Source: CAIVAT01 sp037139855
Lineage (GTDB): Bacteria > Bacteroidota > Bacteroidia > Bacteroidales > FEN-979
Direction: 5' to 3'
DNA length: 64,000 nucleotides
Assembly (NCBI GenBank): GCA_037139855.1
Contig: JBAXFM010000001.1
Location: forward strand, 13,586 to 77,585
Shown: positions 23,971 through 31,947 of the stretch, piece by piece
Layout: each line of letters starts with the position of its first letter
Numbering within the stretch: the first letter of the stretch is position 1
Made by a program: the position numbers and the translations under genes
Notes under the pieces: model-generated
What the model was told of the DNA's origin: nothing
Databases searched by the model: none
What the model saw: the letters and a program-made list of their open reading frames with translations, nothing else

Positions 23971-25069
23971 TAGTCAGTACCGCCGATGGCCGTACATTAA
24001 ACTTGTCCAGGTAAACCTGAGTTTCCTCCAGGCTCGAGTGGCGCAGCTGCAGCTGCAGATCCCTTACGTTGATTCCGGCCTCGATGGCCATGCCTACACC
24101 AGTGTGCTTCAACGAATAAATGTTTTTCTCAATTCCGTAGTGATCCGCAAACTCCCGCCATGCTTCCGCGATCCTGGTTGGAGCATATTCCTTTGGGCCC
24201 CGCTTCTGGTTTTTTGCAAAGACAAAGAAATTTCCCGGGAACTTCAGATCCAGCTTTGCCAGGATCGGCACCAGGGCATCCGGTATCTGCACGACCTGTT
24301 GCTTTTTATTCTTTGAAGTTGCGCCCAGGGTAATGATTGTTCGTTGCCTCAGGTTGATATGAGAAACCCTCATGCGCACGATCTCCTGCGGCCGGATAAA
24401 GCAATAGAAGATCAGGCAGGCGCAAACGTACAAATCGTAATTCCATTCCGGTAGGTACTGCTGCATGATCATAAGCTCGTCAACATTAAATGCAATAATC
24501 GAGGCATCCTGTTTCGGGAACCGTTCAATATTTTCGAAGGGATTCACCAGGATATATTCGCGCTTTACAAGGACTTTGAAGATGGTCTTCATGGCGGTCA
24601 CCCGGTTGTTATAGGTCCTGTTCCCGTTTCCGAGCACTGATTTGGTATAATCCATGAACTCCTGGGCGTGGGTGTAATTGAAATCATCCACCGGCAGGTT
24701 GATTAATTTTTTGAATTCAAGCCACTCCTTGAATTTCTTCACCATGCTGTCGTAGGTATGGGTTGTTCTTTTACGGCACGAGGTGTTCTTCAGGGAGAGC
24801 ACAAAATCGATGGCCACGGAAATACTGGTGTATTTTCTCTCCAGGAAGGCAAATGGATTGTATCCCTGGCGTAATTTCTTATTGAGGACCTTGATCATCT
24901 CATGGCCTTTGTCCCGGCGTCCGGAACAAGTAAGAATTTTTGCAGGAACCCAATGCTGAAACCGGCGATATTTGCCGGTCTCCGGGGATCTGAATGAGTA
25001 GTAAACAAACCAGCGTTTTGTGATATCGCCGCCGGCGTCGAATAGTTTTGCGGTTTTAAAATTTTCCAT
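23879..25069 (-). CDS. int: Tyrosine recombinase integrase
   Basis: A 396-residue phage integrase. The N-terminal part has the arm-type and core-binding domains; the catalytic domain shows R226 (CFIRPQEI), K253 (TSKNKK), H322 (SLKHTG), H344 (LRHSSLEET) and Tyr353 (VYLDKF). The second arginine of the usual H-x-x-R is not present (HTGV), a variant I recall from other Bacteroidota integrases. I start it at ATG 25069 (MENFKTAKLF); the frame extends to ATG 25129, but those 20 residues look like leader. It reads away from the attachment core 131 bp upstream and would catalyse integration at the tRNA-Met 3' end. Confidence 0.93.
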   Translation of the reverse strand: MENFKTAKLFDAGGDITKRWFVYYSFRSPETGKYRRFQHWVPAKILTCSGRRDKGHEMIKVLNKKLRQGYNPFAFLERKYTSISVAIDFVLSLKNTSCRKRTTHTYDSMVKKFKEWLEFKKLINLPVDDFNYTHAQEFMDYTKSVLGNGNRTYNNRVTAMKTIFKVLVKREYILVNPFENIERFPKQDASIIAFNVDELMIMQQYLPEWNYDLYVCACLIFYCFIRPQEIVRMRVSHINLRQRTIITLGATSKNKKQQVVQIPDALVPILAKLDLKFPGNFFVFAKNQKRGPKEYAPTRIAEAWREFADHYGIEKNIYSLKHTGVGMAIEAGINVRDLQLQLRHSSLEETQVYLDKFNVRPSAVLTTNFPDLARLARNNGPVHLPLPAHIYNPGQS

Positions 25070-25125
25070 TTCTTTTTTTGTTTTCCGACCTCGCCAGGTT
25101 AAAAAACATCGGTGAAATGACCGCA

Positions 25126-25138
25126 GCATTTTGTTTCA
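25126..25138. repeat. Candidate integrase arm-type site, integrase side
   Basis: GCATTTTGTTTCA, repeated exactly at 25294-25306 on the other side of the attachment core. Further TTTCA / TGAAAC motifs (25142-25172) lie between this site and the core. Confidence 0.55.
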
Positions 25139-25199
25139 AAATGTTTCAATTTTAATCACTGAAACTCTGAAACCCTTGATATTGTTGAGAACTGTAATC

Positions 25200-25217
25200 T
25201 TTGTAGCGGGGACAGGA
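25200..25217. repeat. Attachment core at the junction of copies A and B
   Basis: TTTGTAGCGGGGACAGGA occurs here and at 63947-63964, the end of copy B. Bases 25204-25217 equal the last 14 nt of the tRNA-Met gene (positions 60-73). To the right the two copies diverge at once (CTAAAT here, TTCGAA in the tRNA). As phage sequence lies on both sides here, this is an attP-like junction between tandem prophages. Confidence 0.88.
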
Positions 25218-25293
25218 CTAAATCCCAAATAACCCCCAATTAAATATCAAGTTGTTAGCTGCTTTTTCACTGTGTTTTTAAGTGCATTTTGAG

Positions 25294-25306
25294 GCATTTT
25301 GTTTCA
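25294..25306. repeat. Candidate integrase arm-type site, far side
   Basis: Exact copy of GCATTTTGTTTCA from 25126-25138, 77 nt to the right of the core; a partial copy GCATTTTG lies just before it (25284-25291). The remainder of 25218-25380 shows no gene. Confidence 0.5.
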
Positions 25307-25380
25307 GTTTGTGTTTCGGTTTTAATGGCCGTGTCCTTTGATATTATTGCTGTTCATCGTTCCTTCGCCGAAACATTCCA

Positions 25381-25659
25381 TCATGGATTCAGATCGTCCA
25401 GTTCACTACGTAGTAAATCTGAAAGATATACATCGACCATCTTTAGATCGTCGAGCCCTTTCTGAATTTCTTGCTCTTGTCGAATCCGAAGAGTCTTCTC
25501 AAAGGTGTTTAATCTGTCGGGCGTCTGTAAAGCTACGTAAGCTAAAAAGGCTGTTTCAAGGGCTGCTACACGCGCCTTGGTCGAAATCATGTTGTCGATT
25601 AGGAATTTAATGATATCGTCCCGATCAAACTTCATTGTGTCGCCTTCTTTGTTTCCCAT
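25381..25659 (-). CDS. Small helical protein of the lysogeny operon
   Basis: A 92-residue, acidic, helical protein (FDRDDIIKFLIDNMISTKARVAALETAFLAYVAL). Start at ATG 25659; ATG 25635 is possible. It lies downstream of the repressor-like gene on the same strand, and both could be made in the lysogen. It has no recognised domain; an excisionase or a partner of the repressor would be guesses. Confidence 0.6.
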   Translation of the reverse strand: MGNKEGDTMKFDRDDIIKFLIDNMISTKARVAALETAFLAYVALQTPDRLNTFEKTLRIRQEQEIQKGLDDLKMVDVYLSDLLRSELDDLNP

Positions 25660-25762
25660 CAAACCAAACTATTTACGAAACCTAAATCTACTATACACGT
25701 AGTAATGCACTCAAACACGTTAAGGACCAGTAATGGGGGCAGGGGGTTGCTGTGTACAAGCC

Positions 25763-26128
25763 TTAAGAACCGACTTTACCGAGACCGAGTTTTTCTCGCA
25801 AATCATCAATTTGCCTATGTAGCTCAATCTCGTTTTTTACATATCCGTCTATTTGGGTATTTAACCGCTTTATGATTGTAGCGGAATTTTCCCCATAGGT
25901 CATTTCAATTTCATTCTTTATCTCTTGATCTTCCTCCTGGAACCAATAAGCCATTGGTATTTTCAATGCCTTACTGACCTTAAGGAGTGTATCAACCTTT
26001 AATGTATCACCCTCACAAGCAAGTTTAAAACCCTTTTCTCCCATTTTAGCAAATTTCGGTATGAAATATTTAAGCCGATAATTCCGCTTTTCAATTTCTT
26101 CCTTAATCTTTTGGTAATTAATTGTCAT
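25763..26128 (-). CDS. Phage repressor-like protein
   Basis: A 121-residue protein. The N-terminal 65 residues (YQKIKEEIEKRNYRLKYF ... DTLKVDTLLKVSKALKIP) fit an XRE-type helix-turn-helix, and residues 70-118 form a coiled coil (IKRLNTQIDGYVKNEIELHRQ) for dimer formation. It is transcribed away from the Cro-like gene at 26271 across a 142-bp control region with inverted and direct repeats, the classical arrangement of a lysogeny switch. It lacks a peptidase domain, so SOS-type self-cleavage is not expected. Confidence 0.75.
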   Translation of the reverse strand: MTINYQKIKEEIEKRNYRLKYFIPKFAKMGEKGFKLACEGDTLKVDTLLKVSKALKIPMAYWFQEEDQEIKNEIEMTYGENSATIIKRLNTQIDGYVKNEIELHRQIDDLREKLGLGKVGS

Positions 26129-26164
26129 TTAATAAATTATATTTAGAATAGAAATAAATTACTC

Positions 26165-26184
26165 GTAAACGGAAATATATTTAC
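26165..26184. promoter_or_regulatory. Candidate operator (inverted repeat)
   Basis: GTAAA (26165-26169) and TTTAC (26180-26184), 15 nt centre to centre, lie between the divergent repressor and Cro-like genes and just upstream of the rightward -7 box. Confidence 0.4.
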
Positions 26185-26204
26185 CTAAAAACAGAATTCT
26201 ACTG

Positions 26205-26212
26205 TACATTTG
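26205..26212 (+). promoter_or_regulatory. Early rightward promoter -7 box
   Basis: TACATTTG, an exact TAnnTTTG, 58 nt before the Cro-like start codon. It would drive the early operon. No TGTCCTTT element lies upstream, unlike the late promoters. Confidence 0.6.
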
Positions 26213-26222
26213 CGAACTGATA

Positions 26223-26253
26223 ACGAACAAATATAGAACATTAGACGAACAAA
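26223..26253. repeat. Direct repeat ACGAACAAA, candidate operator pair
   Basis: ACGAACAAA at 26223-26231 and 26245-26253, 22 bp apart (about two helical turns), directly downstream of the early promoter box. A partial copy (GCGAACTG) overlaps the box end. Confidence 0.45.
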
Positions 26254-26270
26254 GTAAATACCTAATTAGC

Positions 26271-26513
26271 ATGATTAATAAGAAAACATTGAAAAAGCTG
26301 TATGATAAACTTCCTCTGGGAAGCGCACAGGTGATCCTTGAACGGATCATCAAGAAAAACCCTGATCTCCATTTCACATTGCGGTATGTACAGGCTGTGT
26401 TGAACCCCGAAGATAAGCGATACAATACCATCATCATTGAAGAAGCGATTCAATACCTGGAAGATTACAATGATCGCAATGATGATTTAGAAAAGCGAAT
26501 AATTCAATCCTGA
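26271..26513 (+). CDS. Cro-like small DNA-binding protein
   Basis: An 80-residue protein, first gene rightward of the control region. The pattern LPLGSAQVILERI ... FTLRYVQAVLNPEDKRYNTIIIEEAIQYLED follows small Cro-like HTH proteins of Bacteroidota phages, in which the recognition helix (YVxxVLNxxxR) is followed by a closing helix. It probably competes with the repressor at the operators at 26165-26253. Confidence 0.6.
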   Translation: MINKKTLKKLYDKLPLGSAQVILERIIKKNPDLHFTLRYVQAVLNPEDKRYNTIIIEEAIQYLEDYNDRNDDLEKRIIQS

Positions 26514-26541
26514 ATTATATCATCCCAAACACACACAAACC

Positions 26542-27102
26542 ATGAACACACAAATCAACACAATGCCGGCAGGATTCCAACCTGCAAAATCTGAGTTCTT
26601 TGTCATGAATGGCGAAGTTCAATTTATTGAGGATAGATTGATCCACCCATTTGATGAGATAACCATTGACCAGGCTACGACCTTGCGCCAAGAACTGGAT
26701 GCAGATCACAAAGCATTGGCCGGTCTCGATCTGCTCGGTGTCACCGATCCGATTGAGCAGCTGAAGCAATTTGTTTTCTGTCGGTTCGGTGAATTTGACA
26801 AAATAGCCGATCTCGATGAAAATGGAATTACCCATTCTGAATACTGGGATTGCGGCCGCCGGCCTTGTGCAGCCGATGGGCTGTTGTGCAAATTCCCTGA
26901 GGTTAAATCCGGGCATCTCACTCATCACGACCTGGTCATCATTCGCATGGTGGCAAAGGATCTTACCAACCAACAGATTGCTGCCTACCTGGGCACCTCT
27001 GTTCATACCGTAAACAAGGAGTGTCAGCAGATCGCTCATAAAATCGGTGGGTTCTCAAAGTCGATAATCGCATTTTTTGCAGGAAAAAACAACATTCACT
27101 AA
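26542..27102 (+). CDS. LuxR-type HTH regulator with cysteine cluster
   Basis: A 186-residue protein. Residues about 125-170 form a LuxR/GerE-type helix-turn-helix (LTHHDLVIIRMVAKDLTNQQIAAYLGTSVHTVNKE). Just before it is a cysteine cluster (YWDCGRRPCAADGLLCKFPE; C104, C109, C116) that could bind zinc or another metal. The N-terminal 100 residues look like a small sensor or dimer domain. It follows the Cro-like gene by 28 nt and directly precedes the next gene. It is likely an early regulator; its target is not known. Confidence 0.7.
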   Translation: MNTQINTMPAGFQPAKSEFFVMNGEVQFIEDRLIHPFDEITIDQATTLRQELDADHKALAGLDLLGVTDPIEQLKQFVFCRFGEFDKIADLDENGITHSEYWDCGRRPCAADGLLCKFPEVKSGHLTHHDLVIIRMVAKDLTNQQIAAYLGTSVHTVNKECQQIAHKIGGFSKSIIAFFAGKNNIH

Positions 27103-27381
27103 ATGGATATCATTTCAAAGGGTCCGGAACTTCCGGATCCATCCCAACTCGACCTGTTTGCAATTGGTGCCCAGGAAGCCGATCCGGTTAAAAACTCCAC
27201 GGTTTCGGCAGAAAGCAGCCAGGCAAACGAACCACTGATCAGATCGCCAACTTTTAACGCTCAGGTTACGCCTGAAAATGGGAAAAATTTTGATCATGCA
27301 AGTTCCCTGCACCGCAAGAGCAGGGAACTTGTTAAAAAATCTTACGAAATGAAACTTGCGGATAACGACCTCGCCAGGTAA
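27103..27381 (+). CDS. Early protein, unknown (92 residues)
   Basis: Starts at the base after the preceding stop. The first 65 residues are disordered (Pro, Ser, Asn-rich) and only the last 25 are helical (RKSRELVKKSYEMKLADND). No family recognised. Confidence 0.6.
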   Translation: MDIISKGPELPDPSQLDLFAIGAQEADPVKNSTVSAESSQANEPLIRSPTFNAQVTPENGKNFDHASSLHRKSRELVKKSYEMKLADNDLAR

Positions 27382-27395
27382 CATAAAAAAAAACA

Positions 27396-27614
27396 ATGAG
27401 CGCCACAACCTTTTCAAATATGAGTGATCCTGACATCCTATTATCGGTTCAGGCATATACAATAATGAAATTAGATTTGGAGAATAAGTTGCTTCTCTAT
27501 GGTGATCGGCCTAAATATCTTGATGAATCAGAATCCGCAAAAAACAAGATTGCCCGTCTCAATCAGCTGGTTGATGCTTTACAGAATGAATGGACTAAAC
27601 GTGATAATTCATAA
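27396..27614 (+). CDS. Early protein, unknown (72 residues)
   Basis: A helical 72-residue protein (two helices, MKLDLENKLLLYG and SAKNKIARLNQLVDALQNEW) of a simple helical-hairpin type. It lies 14 nt after the previous gene and 4 nt before the next. No family recognised. Confidence 0.6.
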   Translation: MSATTFSNMSDPDILLSVQAYTIMKLDLENKLLLYGDRPKYLDESESAKNKIARLNQLVDALQNEWTKRDNS

Positions 27615-27618
27615 TCCT

Positions 27619-28104
27619 ATGCAGATGTTTGACCTTAAATCGTTCGAAGTGTGCCCGCAAACCGGAATCACTTCTTTTGAGATGACCTGGGATCTCGGTC
27701 ATGGTGTTAAATCTGACCGTGGAAGCTTTGTCGACCGGACGGATGCTGAAAAGTACGTTCTGTCATCAAAACGCAGCTATATCCTGCTAATGTTCTCAAA
27801 ATTCGTTGTGCATTCCCGGGTTCTGTTTGAAACCGGCCACCATGATTTCTATCGCAAAGAGTCGAAGCTCGCTTCTTTAGACCGTTGCATAAAGTACAAT
27901 TCATGGTTACAGGACAAGAAGCTCGAGGAGATTTGCAAGGTAATCCTTGCCCTGGAGGAAGACCTGCACAAAATACTGCCATCCCCGGCTAATCCATCGC
28001 ATTCCTCCAGCGAAAGCAAGATCATCGACATGATCCTTTTTTGCAAGAAAGAGCTGCAGAACTATCCCAAAAATCAAAATCATCAATTAACCCGCGAAAA
28101 ATGA
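27619..28104 (+). CDS. Early protein, unknown (161 residues)
   Basis: The frame extends upstream to 27499 but that part overlaps the preceding gene; ATG 27619, just past its stop, is the likely start. Residues 1-80 are mixed beta/alpha (CPQTGITSFEMTWDLGHG), residues 90-155 helical. It overlaps the next gene by ATGA. No family recognised. Confidence 0.65.
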   Translation: MQMFDLKSFEVCPQTGITSFEMTWDLGHGVKSDRGSFVDRTDAEKYVLSSKRSYILLMFSKFVVHSRVLFETGHHDFYRKESKLASLDRCIKYNSWLQDKKLEEICKVILALEEDLHKILPSPANPSHSSSESKIIDMILFCKKELQNYPKNQNHQLTREK

Positions 28105-28505
28105 AAGAAGAATTGAATTATACAACGCCAAAAACATCGAAGGAAATATCCGAATTAGGGATCAGGTGGAAAGCCTCAAAGTACTGGGCCTTTGTTCCCG
28201 GTCAAAATCATTTTATCCTTAAAAACAAAGGAGAATATTTTCAAAAGGCTTTCCCGGCCTACAATATGACTGAACTCGGGCACATGATCCCGTTCGGTTT
28301 TTTCAATGAAATGAAGATCCATAAGTATCTCAACGGATACTTCAAGTTAAAAATGAGTGACGGGAAATGGAGAACGTTTACCAGTGAAGCCGAAGCCAGG
28401 GCAAGGTACCTGATCGATCTGATCACCATCGGAAAAGTCACCATTGATGATCCTGCCAAAAAAGCACAGGTTTCTGATAAACATCTTCCTCCAGTTAAAG
28501 ATTAA
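28101..28505 (+). CDS. Early protein, unknown (134 residues)
   Basis: Start at ATG 28101 in an ATGA overlap with the previous gene. The protein is soluble, basic and aromatic (WKASKYWAFVPGQNHFILKNKGEYFQ). The location just upstream of the primase suggests an accessory replication role. No family recognised. Confidence 0.65.
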   Translation: MKEELNYTTPKTSKEISELGIRWKASKYWAFVPGQNHFILKNKGEYFQKAFPAYNMTELGHMIPFGFFNEMKIHKYLNGYFKLKMSDGKWRTFTSEAEARARYLIDLITIGKVTIDDPAKKAQVSDKHLPPVKD

Positions 28506-28529
28506 CCACTCATTTTTCTGCCATAATTT

Positions 28530-31500
28530 ATGAAGATCACCCAGGATTGCATTCAACGTATTTTATCAGTCGTAAAGGTAGAAGAGGTCATATCTGACTT
28601 CTGCAAGCTCGAAAGAAGCGGGGCGAGTCTTTATACCAAGTGCCCCAAGTGCGGCAAGTCAGGCAAAGGAAAAGGGCTGATCGTGACACCGGCGCAGGGT
28701 ATCTACAAGTGCTTCTCCTGCGAGTACGGTGGAACGTCACCGATCAACTTCATCATGGATATGAAAAATACCTCATATCCTGATGCAATCAAGTACCTGG
28801 CCGAAAAATACAATGTGCTGCTGGAATATGAAGAAAAGCCAAAGGGACCGCAGGTAAAGAACGGCGTGAAGGAACTTACTTTTCGCGACCGGCAGCTCGC
28901 CTCCAGCGGACTTTCGGATGCTGATCAAAAGGCCACTGTTGTCATCGATGAGAATACCCAAAAGGTGGTTGATGTTTTTGAAACCGGCACCAGGGATCAG
29001 TATGGGAAGATCGCACCAGGTGATGACATGATCATCTGGTATTACGACCTCGAGGGCAAGCCGGTCATGTTTACCAGGCCAAAAGGGAACAAGCAGGAAC
29101 ACCTATTCAGGATCCGGTGGCAAAATCCGGATCTGCATCATGACAAGAGCGGCCGCCCGATGAAATATTCATCGCCATCCGGATCCGGATCCCACCTGTT
29201 CTTCCCGGAAGAGATTCGGGAAGCTTACCGCAATCGGCGCGTGATCAAAAGGCTGTTCATCCAGGAAGGGGAGAAGAAAGCCGTGAAGGCCTGCAAGCAT
29301 GGCCTTACATCTGTGGGAGTGATGGGTATCCAGAACATCGGGCACAACAATAAACTGCCCTACGAGCTGCAGCTGATCGTTCAGGCATGTAAAGTCGAAG
29401 AGGTGATATTTCTGATCGATGCCGATTGGGATGCCCTGAGCAACGACCTGAAGCCGGGATCCCGGGTTGATCAGCGCCCATATTCCTTTTATTGGGCTGT
29501 ACGGAACTTCCGCGATTACTTCAAAACGTTCATCAACCTGGGAATTTACCTGGAAATTTACTTTGCCTACATCCGCAAGGATGATAAGATACCGGTGTAT
29601 GAGAAAGGTGTTGATGATCTGCTGGCCGGCACGCTCCGGGATAGTGAAAACGACCTGTTCAACGACATCAAAACAGCGATCAACGAAAAGGATGGCCAGG
29701 GGAAATATATCCAGCTGAATAAGATCACCACGGTGTCGGATCTGAAGCTGCTCGAGTTCTGGAGCCTTCAGGATTCGAATTCCTTTGCCATGAAGTACAA
29801 GGAAACCCTGCAGAACCTTCCTGAATTCTACATTGGCCGGCACAAATGGAAATTCGATGAAGCCGGTAAGCTCGTGCCGGCACAGCCCCTGCAGGACGAT
29901 GAACAGTTCTGGGAAAAGATCACCAAAGAGGACCGAAAAGGCAATGATTATACGCAGTATCGCTTCAGGTACCTTTACGCTTACAACTTCCTTCACCGCC
30001 GGGGATTCGGCCGCATCGAGATGGCCGGAAGGAACTATGCGCTGTGCCAGATCACAGATAAAATAGTTCAGACGGTTGAAGCTTATCAGATCCGCGATTA
30101 CATCATGGATTTCAGCAAAGCGATACTGGCCACCAATAACCGGGAGGAACTCGTTGAAGTGATGGACATGCTTTATCGTGGCGGGAAAATGTATTTCGGT
30201 CCTGATTCCCTGGGGAACGTTGATTTTGTAAAACCGGTCTTTGAATCTGCCGACAAACGGCACCAGTACCTGTTCTTTAAAAACAATTACTGGAAGATCA
30301 CTTCCGACGGGGTGGATGAAAAGCCGCTGAGTGATTTGCAGAATTATGTTTGGCGCGACCGGGTGAATGATTTCGACGGTGTGTTGATGGGAAAAGAAAT
30401 GATCAAAGTGAACCGCATCGACATCGATTACATCCTGGCCAACAAACTTGACCCCATGGAATATGAGCCTGTGATGGGCCAGTTCGATGTTGAATTCTCC
30501 CCTGAGGCAATGGAGTGTCATTTTGCCCGGTTCATTCACAACACCGGTGAGTTCTTCTGGAACAAAGTGCAGCACCAGAAAACCCGTAAGAAACTGGAGA
30601 AGGATCAGCGATCCATCGAGGAACGCTATGAAACAAACCTTCACATGGTGTCGAAAATGACGGCCATCGGTTATCTGCTTCACAAATACCGTGACAAATC
30701 ATGTGAAAAGGCTGTCATTGCCATGGATGGCAAACTCAGCGAGGTTGGCGAAAGCAATGGGCGCACCGGGAAATCGATCATGGGTTTTGCCATTGGCCAG
30801 GTGGTGCCGCAATGTTACATCGGGGCAAAGTCAAAGGACCTGGAGCATGATCCGTTCCTGTTTGAAGAAGTCACCGAGAAAACAGATAACATCTTCATGG
30901 ACGACGTTCGCGCCAACATCGACTTCGAATTCTTCTTCCCGATCATCACCGGCAAGCTGATGGTGAACGTGAAGGGTGTCAAGCGCTGGACCATTTCCGA
31001 GCGTGAAACCCCGAAGATATTCATCACAACAAATCATGCCATCAACGGAAGCAGCGCATCATTCAAGGACCGGCAGGCGCTGATCGCCTTCAGCGATTAC
31101 TACAATGAAGAGTTTAAGCCGGTCGATGATTTCGGAATCAATTTTTTCGATGAATGGGATGACAAGCAGTGGAACCTGTTTTACAACTTCATGGCCGACT
31201 GCCTGAGGTTGTATTTCCAGGCCGGCGATATGGGATGGGGTTACAATCACTCCGGACTGATCCAGCCGCCTACCGAACGCCTTGACCAGCGCCGGTTGCG
31301 CCAGTTCATTGGTGAAGACTTCTTAACCTGGGCCGGTGAATATTTCAACGTGGAAGATCCGGAGAGCATCGACACATCCACCGGACAGAATTTGAACATC
31401 GACATCCCCAGGGCTGAGCTGTACAATAACTTTTTGGAGAAAACACCTACACAGCGGAAATTCATGAACCCTTTCCGCTTCAAGAAAAAAATGATAGCCT

Positions 31501-31640
31501 GGTGTGAATATCACCATGCTTCATTCAATCCTCAGATCTGCGACAAATTCGGGAAACCGGGTGGTGATGACAAGCGCGGCGGGGTTGAGTATTTCACAAT
31601 TGCTAACGCTAAATTTTCTAACTCAACTATTTTCCCATGA
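28530..31640 (+). CDS. Primase-helicase (CHC2 zinc finger, Toprim, SF3-like ATPase)
   Basis: A 1036-residue replication protein that would make primers and unwind the phage origin. The zinc finger is C38-x2-C41 ... C61-x2-C64, as in DnaG-type primases. A Toprim-like domain follows near residues 235-320, with QEGEKKAVKA (acidic start) and FLIDADWDAL (DxD). After a long linker, the helicase domain has Walker A (ESNGRTGKS, about 740-748), Walker B (NIFMDDV, about 786-792) and a sensor-type FITTNHA. The layout resembles the large primase-helicases of Bacteroidota phages and P4 alpha-like proteins. With no other replication gene visible, this is probably the phage initiator as well. It overlaps the next gene by ATGA. 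Confidence 0.9.
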   Translation: MKITQDCIQRILSVVKVEEVISDFCKLERSGASLYTKCPKCGKSGKGKGLIVTPAQGIYKCFSCEYGGTSPINFIMDMKNTSYPDAIKYLAEKYNVLLEYEEKPKGPQVKNGVKELTFRDRQLASSGLSDADQKATVVIDENTQKVVDVFETGTRDQYGKIAPGDDMIIWYYDLEGKPVMFTRPKGNKQEHLFRIRWQNPDLHHDKSGRPMKYSSPSGSGSHLFFPEEIREAYRNRRVIKRLFIQEGEKKAVKACKHGLTSVGVMGIQNIGHNNKLPYELQLIVQACKVEEVIFLIDADWDALSNDLKPGSRVDQRPYSFYWAVRNFRDYFKTFINLGIYLEIYFAYIRKDDKIPVYEKGVDDLLAGTLRDSENDLFNDIKTAINEKDGQGKYIQLNKITTVSDLKLLEFWSLQDSNSFAMKYKETLQNLPEFYIGRHKWKFDEAGKLVPAQPLQDDEQFWEKITKEDRKGNDYTQYRFRYLYAYNFLHRRGFGRIEMAGRNYALCQITDKIVQTVEAYQIRDYIMDFSKAILATNNREELVEVMDMLYRGGKMYFGPDSLGNVDFVKPVFESADKRHQYLFFKNNYWKITSDGVDEKPLSDLQNYVWRDRVNDFDGVLMGKEMIKVNRIDIDYILANKLDPMEYEPVMGQFDVEFSPEAMECHFARFIHNTGEFFWNKVQHQKTRKKLEKDQRSIEERYETNLHMVSKMTAIGYLLHKYRDKSCEKAVIAMDGKLSEVGESNGRTGKSIMGFAIGQVVPQCYIGAKSKDLEHDPFLFEEVTEKTDNIFMDDVRANIDFEFFFPIITGKLMVNVKGVKRWTISERETPKIFITTNHAINGSSASFKDRQALIAFSDYYNEEFKPVDDFGINFFDEWDDKQWNLFYNFMADCLRLYFQAGDMGWGYNHSGLIQPPTERLDQRRLRQFIGEDFLTWAGEYFNVEDPESIDTSTGQNLNIDIPRAELYNNFLEKTPTQRKFMNPFRFKKKMIAWCEYHHASFNPQICDKFGKPGGDDKRGGVEYFTIANAKFSNSTIFP

Positions 31641-31852
31641 CAGAATCTGATAGGGCGGCTTTAAGTGGCCAGGGAATCATTATTATGCGGTCACAGTGTG
31701 TCCGTGAAGGTGAATGGACGATTTACCAGTACTTTTTGGGTAGTTGGATCAAATCACTTCCATGCGGGTGTGGTTGGGAAAGCAAAGAATTATGTGATGA
31801 AGCAATCGACAGAATAGTATTGAAGCATAAAACATTTGTCAAGGATGAGTAA
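31637..31852 (+). CDS. Small protein after the primase, unknown
   Basis: A 71-residue protein overlapping the primase stop by ATGA. It has three cysteines (C21, C43, C45; SLPCGCGWESKELC adds C53), which could form a small zinc site. No family recognised. Confidence 0.6.
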   Translation: MTESDRAALSGQGIIIMRSQCVREGEWTIYQYFLGSWIKSLPCGCGWESKELCDEAIDRIVLKHKTFVKDE

Positions 31853-31871
31853 CAAATACATTTTTGCCGAA

Positions 31872-31936
31872 AATGATACAAAAAATGTCAATAATGATAC
31901 ACAAAACGCCAATTAAGTTGCATAAAACGCCAATTA
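31872..31936. repeat. Three tandem 21-22 bp direct repeats
   Basis: AATGATACAAAAAATGTCAA (31872), AATGATACACAAAACGCCAA (31893) and AAGTTGCATAAAACGCCAAT (31915) are three tandem units in an otherwise gene-free 95-bp gap. The last two share AAAACGCCAATTA. They may be iterons bound by the primase-helicase or an operator for the next gene. Confidence 0.6.
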
Positions 31937-31947
31937 AATAGCAAATC

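Larger units (their letters stand above)
1..25217. mobile_element. Prophage copy A (right-hand part only)
   Basis: This is the terminal 25,217 bp of a temperate siphovirus-type prophage. Its bases recur at 38748-63964 with a constant offset of 38,747. It enters the window inside the tail-tube-like gene and ends at the attachment core at 25200-25217, where copy B begins. Whether more copies, or host DNA, lie to the left cannot be seen. Confidence 0.92.

Noticed and set aside
24038..24316. 92-codon plus-strand frame inside the integrase gene
   Set aside because: Antisense shadow of the catalytic domain of the integrase.
25332..25367. Sixth late promoter (TGTCCTTT at 25332, with TTCCTTCG at the 20-nt distance)
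   Set aside because: The downstream box misses two of six fixed positions, and no rightward gene follows; I do not count it.
29169..30683. Long open frame (504 codons) on the minus strand
   Set aside because: It lies wholly inside the primase-helicase gene, whose domains are clear, and its residues follow the pattern of a shadow frame.
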